A DNA stretch of 64,000 bases. Source: JAWKWH01 sp041397625 (lineage in GTDB: Bacteria > Pseudomonadota > Alphaproteobacteria > Rhizobiales > Rhizobiaceae). The stretch lies in assembly GCA_041397625.1 (NCBI GenBank), contig JAWKWH010000007.1:1-64000 (forward strand). Reading direction: 5' to 3'. The notes below the pieces were generated by a model, which worked only from the letters and a program-made list of their open reading frames with translations, did not search any database and had not been told where the DNA came from. Below, piece by piece: positions 60,712 through 64,000 of the stretch. The position numbers were made by a program, and so were the translations under genes. Position 1 is the first letter of the stretch; every line of letters begins with the position of its first letter.

Positions 60712-60788
60712 GGCGGGGTAGCTCAGTTGGTTAGAGCAGCGGAATCATAATCCGCGTGTCGGGGGTTCAAGTCCCTCCCCCGCTACCA
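60712..60788 (+). tRNA. tRNA-Met (anticodon CAT, elongator type)
   Basis: A 77-nt tRNA: acceptor GGCGGGG/CCCCGCT, discriminator A, encoded CCA; anticodon stem GCGGA/TCCGC with loop ATCATAA; T-arm GGGGGTTCAAGTCCCTC. CAT could also be the lysidine-modified Ile2 tRNA, but the body resembles elongator Met. Its 3' end marks the change to AT-rich DNA. Confidence 0.93.
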
Positions 60789-60911
60789 AATTTTCCCAAG
60801 AATTACTGACCGTTAGATCTCGTACGCTACGAGCGCGTCTGCTCGCGGAACGCCCGGGGTTGCATTCTGGGTGACAAATGCGTGCGCTTGAATGCGACGA
60901 GGTGGGTTGGC

Positions 60912-61832
60912 TTATTTCTCCGACAGGTCGACTGAAATAACTTCGACAACCTTGTCTCCGCTTAGTCCGGCTGTAACCGTAGAGGCGTTTTCAGTGACGG
61001 CTTTAATTAGGCCTTCAAAGTCCACAGTCTTCCCGGCTACCTTTTTTGAAAACGCTGGCCGGACCACCTTATTTGTTCTTGGGTGGACTTCCCTCTTTTT
61101 GGGTCGTGCCGCATTGGCAAGGAGATAATAGCCGGTGTGAGAACCGTTCTCGTACATATACTGATCTGCGAGCTGTGATTTTACCTTGTCGACCAAAACA
61201 TCACCTGTCCACCCCTTGTCAGCCAGTTTTATTTCGACAGAAATCAAACCCAGCTCTGCTCTCCTAGCGTGTATCCTCAAGTCGGGCCGATTTTCCGTTG
61301 CTACTTCTTGTTCGCGAATAACTTCGTAATGCTCCTTTCCTATTTCTCGCATTCTCCCCGACAACCAGTTTCGCAGGTCGTCTTCTGTTGCTCCACCACG
61401 GCGGAATAAGTAGCTCTCATCATCGTCTGAATGATGAAGCTGTTCCAGAAGAGCGATGATGTGGCGCTTTACCAGTGCCCTGAACTCGTCAACTGTCGTG
61501 GGCGATTTCGTCAAAGTGTTCAGAAATGCGATGCTTTCGTTGATCGATAGTGTCGGCCTTCTGGCCGAGCTGCGAACCATTTTGTCGCGTTGGAATAGAA
61601 AAGTGTCTCGGTGCTCTACCAGAAGTGGATCAGATGCTAATCTATCGAGTGCATCGAAAGCCTCTTTGGTGTTGAGACCAGTGAGGGTGTTGAGATACCA
61701 GCGTCTGCGGTCCGTTGCTTTATCTTCGATATCTGGCGAGTAAACATCCTCATGTCGAGGATCTCGAGAAGGCAGCCAAACCAAATAAGAGGCCCTCGTC
61801 ATATGCTCTAGAACTGCTGGATTTACAGCCAA
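60912..61832 (-). CDS. C-terminal part of a large protein: PD-(D/E)xK-type nuclease domain (frameshifted from the gene to the right)
   Basis: A 306-residue segment in AT-rich DNA. Its last 130 residues carry a nuclease-like signature: RPDLRIHARRAELGLISVEIK (PD ... ExK) followed by LVDKVKSQLADQY and GYYLLANAAR, as in restriction-endonuclease-like domains. The apparent start (TTG 61832) has no ribosome-binding site. The same frame stays open up to about 61895 and reads DLWDGNVARFRAEELATERHD, which joins smoothly to the neighbouring frame (ALFI) if one base is removed near 61896. So this is most likely the C-terminus of one long gene, not a separate gene. Function beyond predicted DNA cleavage is unknown. 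Confidence 0.7.
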   Translation of the reverse strand: MAVNPAVLEHMTRASYLVWLPSRDPRHEDVYSPDIEDKATDRRRWYLNTLTGLNTKEAFDALDRLASDPLLVEHRDTFLFQRDKMVRSSARRPTLSINESIAFLNTLTKSPTTVDEFRALVKRHIIALLEQLHHSDDDESYLFRRGGATEDDLRNWLSGRMREIGKEHYEVIREQEVATENRPDLRIHARRAELGLISVEIKLADKGWTGDVLVDKVKSQLADQYMYENGSHTGYYLLANAARPKKREVHPRTNKVVRPAFSKKVAGKTVDFEGLIKAVTENASTVTAGLSGDKVVEVISVDLSEK

Positions 61833-61857
61833 ATCGTGGCGCTCGGTTGCCAGTTCC

Positions 61858-64000
61858 TCAGCGCGAAAACGAGCGACGTTCCCGTCCCATAAATCTTATA
61901 AAAAGCGCCTTGTTGGAAGTTGACCAGGAGGTGCCGAACATACTCAGCCAAGCACCCCAAGCAGCATTGGCATCAACGATAAACAGTGCGTCGAGCCATG
62001 ACCAAGCTTCACTGAAGCTGAAGCTAACAGCCGCAGCTTTAAAGCCTTGGACTAAATAATGGGAGGCAACTGACGCATCCACAGTGGGAGAACGGGCAAT
62101 AATGTTCAGTGCGATGTCGAGGTCATGCCTGTTGCTTGGCGCACCCATTGTCTGCAATGTTTGAAAAATTCCGTCTGCCAATAATTCGCGAATTTTGTCG
62201 TTCGAGTATGCAATCCGACTAAAAGCGTCCGATGAAAATTCACGGTCGTTTTCCTCTTGTAGTGAGGCCTCAACCATAGAAATTGCCACGCTTTTGAAGA
62301 TGTCGCCGTTTTTTTCGGCAACCTCATAGAACCAATCTGGGAAGTTGTTCAAGTTGCAAAAGGCATAGCTAAATGCATTGCCAAGTTCGATATCAGATAA
62401 ACCGTCCATATCGTCATGCTGCTCAAGCGCAAGACCAGCCAGGCCAACCATTGCGCCGTAGGTGTTTCGTTCTGCGTAATTGATTGTGTTCTGACGCCAG
62501 TAGGTCCGGAAGCCTTGAGAAAACTTCCCAGCGATCCATTTGCCGTATTTTTTGCGAAGTTCAGCTACGGTTTCATGCCCTAGGTCATTTGGATGTTTGC
62601 GAACCGCCCAGACAAGGAGAGCCACCTCTCGACCCTCAGATATAGCTCTGCTTTTTCGTATGAACAGAACTGTGTTCCTTACCCTCCAATAGAGGCCTGA
62701 AACACTGTCGCGAAAATCGAGCAGGCGTCTGCGAATATTGTAATAATGCACGTGTCGGAAACGGTAGTAGGTCCGCCTCGGGGGCGCGAATAAACTATAA
62801 GGTGCTCGTAACTCTTTGGTCCCGTATTTGTGGATCGAAGCAGCAATAATCTTGCCAGCTTTACTCTTTTCTTCGGGATCATTCAGCGTTTCGCAAATGC
62901 GGCTTGCGATATAGGCCGCGACCTCTTTAGCTTTGGTCTCGTTTGCTAGTTCCAAACGATCGCAAAAAGCCTTAACGTCTTCAACCGTAAAGATACTGAC
63001 ATTTTGCTCATCTTTCTTGAATTCAAGTGGGTATATTGCATGGTAGGCGATTATATAGGTGCTTTTGTAATCTGCGTATCTTGGTAGCCTTCTCTCGACC
63101 ATCAGAGTCTTCACGGCTGTCAAGGGAAGTAAGCATTCAGCTAACTCTTTGTATGCATGTTTGAAAAGTGAATAGTCGAGAATTCGGCTTCTCTGAAATA
63201 GGTATTCAAGAGCATCGATGATTACGTCTTGTGGGCATGTCTGGGGAGCTCCATTCAAGACTCGTATGAGTAGCCTAGCCATAGCGGGGGACAAAGCGAT
63301 AAACCGTGGGTTTACTGCTGGCATCCATTCGCTTTGTTTGTCTCTTGGGCCAGCAGCAAAACGCAGAAAAATTTGCAGCCAGTGAACACATTCCTGTTCT
63401 GGAACTTTCGAGGCGAATTCTTCAAAGTAGTGCGGCGTGATGGAAGAGTGGTTTCGCGCTTCGCGGCGTAGGCGAGCCACGAGCGCAATTGCGTCGATAA
63501 TAGGAACACCCGCAGGATAAACATAAGATAGAGCCGCGCTCTGAAACATGTTCCATGAGGGAGCGCTGTCAGTGTCTTCATGTTCGGGTGGCGATGCAGA
63601 CAATGCCGCTGCTAGAACGTCATTGGCAAAGGACGGTAAATTCAATTCTCTTAGTGCAAGGCATGCTTCCGCGCGAACCCGAAGCGCCTCATCATTATTG
63701 CAAGCAATTTCCGCGAGGTCTGGCTCCAATTCGGTCATTTTACCGAAGCGTACCATTTCCACGAGAAGTTCTCGCACCTCTGGCGATTTGGCTAGGCCAA
63801 GTTGTTCCTTAATTGCCGGCGCAAGATCTGGCGTCGCAAACGTTTGGATGTCAGTTTGATGAATCCACTCTCCGCGGTATTTTCGGTCTTCATACAAACT
63901 TACTTGCGAAGCCAAAGCCTTAGATTTTTCATCTGCGGTTAGAGCTGTTGGATCTCCGCTTTCGATTAGAAGCGCTGGGCGCAATTGCGTGACCAGCTTT
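61858..64000 (-). CDS. Large helical-repeat protein, 5' end beyond the window, probably a defence-type STAND/NTPase-nuclease protein broken by a frameshift
   Basis: About 713 residues are visible and the frame is open through the right edge, so the N-terminus is missing. The visible part is alpha-helical with HEAT-like units (ELLVEMVRFGKMTELEPDLAE, LRVRAEACLALRELNLPSF), and no P-loop is seen in this part. It ends abruptly with FMGRERRSFSR just where a second frame continues with the nuclease segment. Codon use and base composition are AT-rich compared with the chromosome. Large proteins with an N-terminal NTPase, helical repeats and a nuclease are typical of anti-phage systems, but the NTPase is inference. 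The start is outside the window. Confidence 0.65.
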   Translation of the reverse strand, partial: KLVTQLRPALLIESGDPTALTADEKSKALASQVSLYEDRKYRGEWIHQTDIQTFATPDLAPAIKEQLGLAKSPEVRELLVEMVRFGKMTELEPDLAEIACNNDEALRVRAEACLALRELNLPSFANDVLAAALSASPPEHEDTDSAPSWNMFQSAALSYVYPAGVPIIDAIALVARLRREARNHSSITPHYFEEFASKVPEQECVHWLQIFLRFAAGPRDKQSEWMPAVNPRFIALSPAMARLLIRVLNGAPQTCPQDVIIDALEYLFQRSRILDYSLFKHAYKELAECLLPLTAVKTLMVERRLPRYADYKSTYIIAYHAIYPLEFKKDEQNVSIFTVEDVKAFCDRLELANETKAKEVAAYIASRICETLNDPEEKSKAGKIIAASIHKYGTKELRAPYSLFAPPRRTYYRFRHVHYYNIRRRLLDFRDSVSGLYWRVRNTVLFIRKSRAISEGREVALLVWAVRKHPNDLGHETVAELRKKYGKWIAGKFSQGFRTYWRQNTINYAERNTYGAMVGLAGLALEQHDDMDGLSDIELGNAFSYAFCNLNNFPDWFYEVAEKNGDIFKSVAISMVEASLQEENDREFSSDAFSRIAYSNDKIRELLADGIFQTLQTMGAPSNRHDLDIALNIIARSPTVDASVASHYLVQGFKAAAVSFSFSEAWSWLDALFIVDANAAWGAWLSMFGTSWSTSNKALFIRFMGRERRSFSR

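Noticed and set aside
60712..60788. tRNA-Ile2 (CAT, lysidine-modified) instead of tRNA-Met
   Set aside because: The acceptor stem and body match elongator tRNA-Met of Rhizobiales rather than the GGGC-type Ile2 tRNA; without a search some doubt remains.

Overview
The window reads as a high-GC chromosomal segment of an alphaproteobacterium, most likely a Hyphomicrobiales (Rhizobiales) species with marine or salt-adapted habits. The evidence is the CtrA-ChpT-SciP cell-cycle genes, an EipA (DUF1134) protein, an Omp10-type lipoprotein, homospermidine synthase, a GANTC-rich ctrA promoter region, and an osmolyte module (glucosylglycerate enzymes plus a BCCT carrier). Genes are densely packed, with many 4-base start/stop overlaps. 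The last ~3.2 kb is visibly AT-richer and looks acquired.

Layout. 1-5.7 kb (minus strand): a translationally linked set of a NadE-like amide ligase, an acyl-CoA/acyl-ACP ligase, an acyl carrier protein, an asparagine-synthase-type amidotransferase and a GNAT-like protein; this looks like an undescribed small-molecule or cell-surface pathway. 6.2 kb: tRNA-Arg(CCG). 6.5-10.7 kb (minus): an overlapping operon of a FAD oxidoreductase, an MMPL/RND transporter and a small membrane protein. 10.9-13.8 kb: a CueR-type promoter, a Cu(I) P-type ATPase and its MerR regulator. 13.9-20.9 kb: glucosylglycerate synthesis and breakdown (phosphatase, GpgS, GH13 phosphorylase) around an orphan periplasmic binding protein and a BCCT transporter. 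21-25.5 kb: a TetR regulator divergent from a molybdenum hydroxylase (two subunits) with its own dihaem cytochrome c. 25.5-29.7 kb: a second, unrelated RND/MMPL transporter with a secreted protein, divergent from a FadL-like porin. 29.7-33.2 kb: two small secreted proteins, a ferredoxin-reductase-like flavoprotein, an SDR, and a candidate anti-Shine-Dalgarno small RNA of the alphaproteobacterial 'cuckoo' type.

33.2-50.1 kb is mostly conserved chromosomal content: homospermidine synthase, Omp10 lipoprotein, YugP-like peptidase, PaaK-like ligase, a 5'-nucleotidase with a LysM-like tail, ferrochelatase, an SPFH/NfeD pair, KdsD, a beta-barrel protein, GalU, a lytic transglycosylase, a catalytically degenerate SGNH protein, a HugZ-like protein and a SpoU methyltransferase. 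50.1-58.1 kb is the cell-cycle neighbourhood: EipA, ChpT, a stand-alone receiver, CtrA, a FliJ-like protein, SciP and MnmA, with clustered CcrM-type GANTC sites and CtrA-like boxes in the intergenic DNA. 58.1-60.4 kb holds an aminotransferase/dehydrogenase pair that could make a 3-amino sugar nucleotide, possibly for a diaminoglucose lipid A.

60.7 kb: tRNA-Met, followed by AT-rich DNA with one very long minus-strand gene that runs off the right edge. It has a repeat-rich helical region and a C-terminal PD-(D/E)xK-type nuclease domain, split by an apparent one-base frameshift. The tRNA location, base composition and architecture suggest a defence island whose remaining parts lie beyond the window. 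The right-edge nuclease gene and the left-edge ligase/carrier/amidotransferase cluster are the best candidates for undescribed systems.
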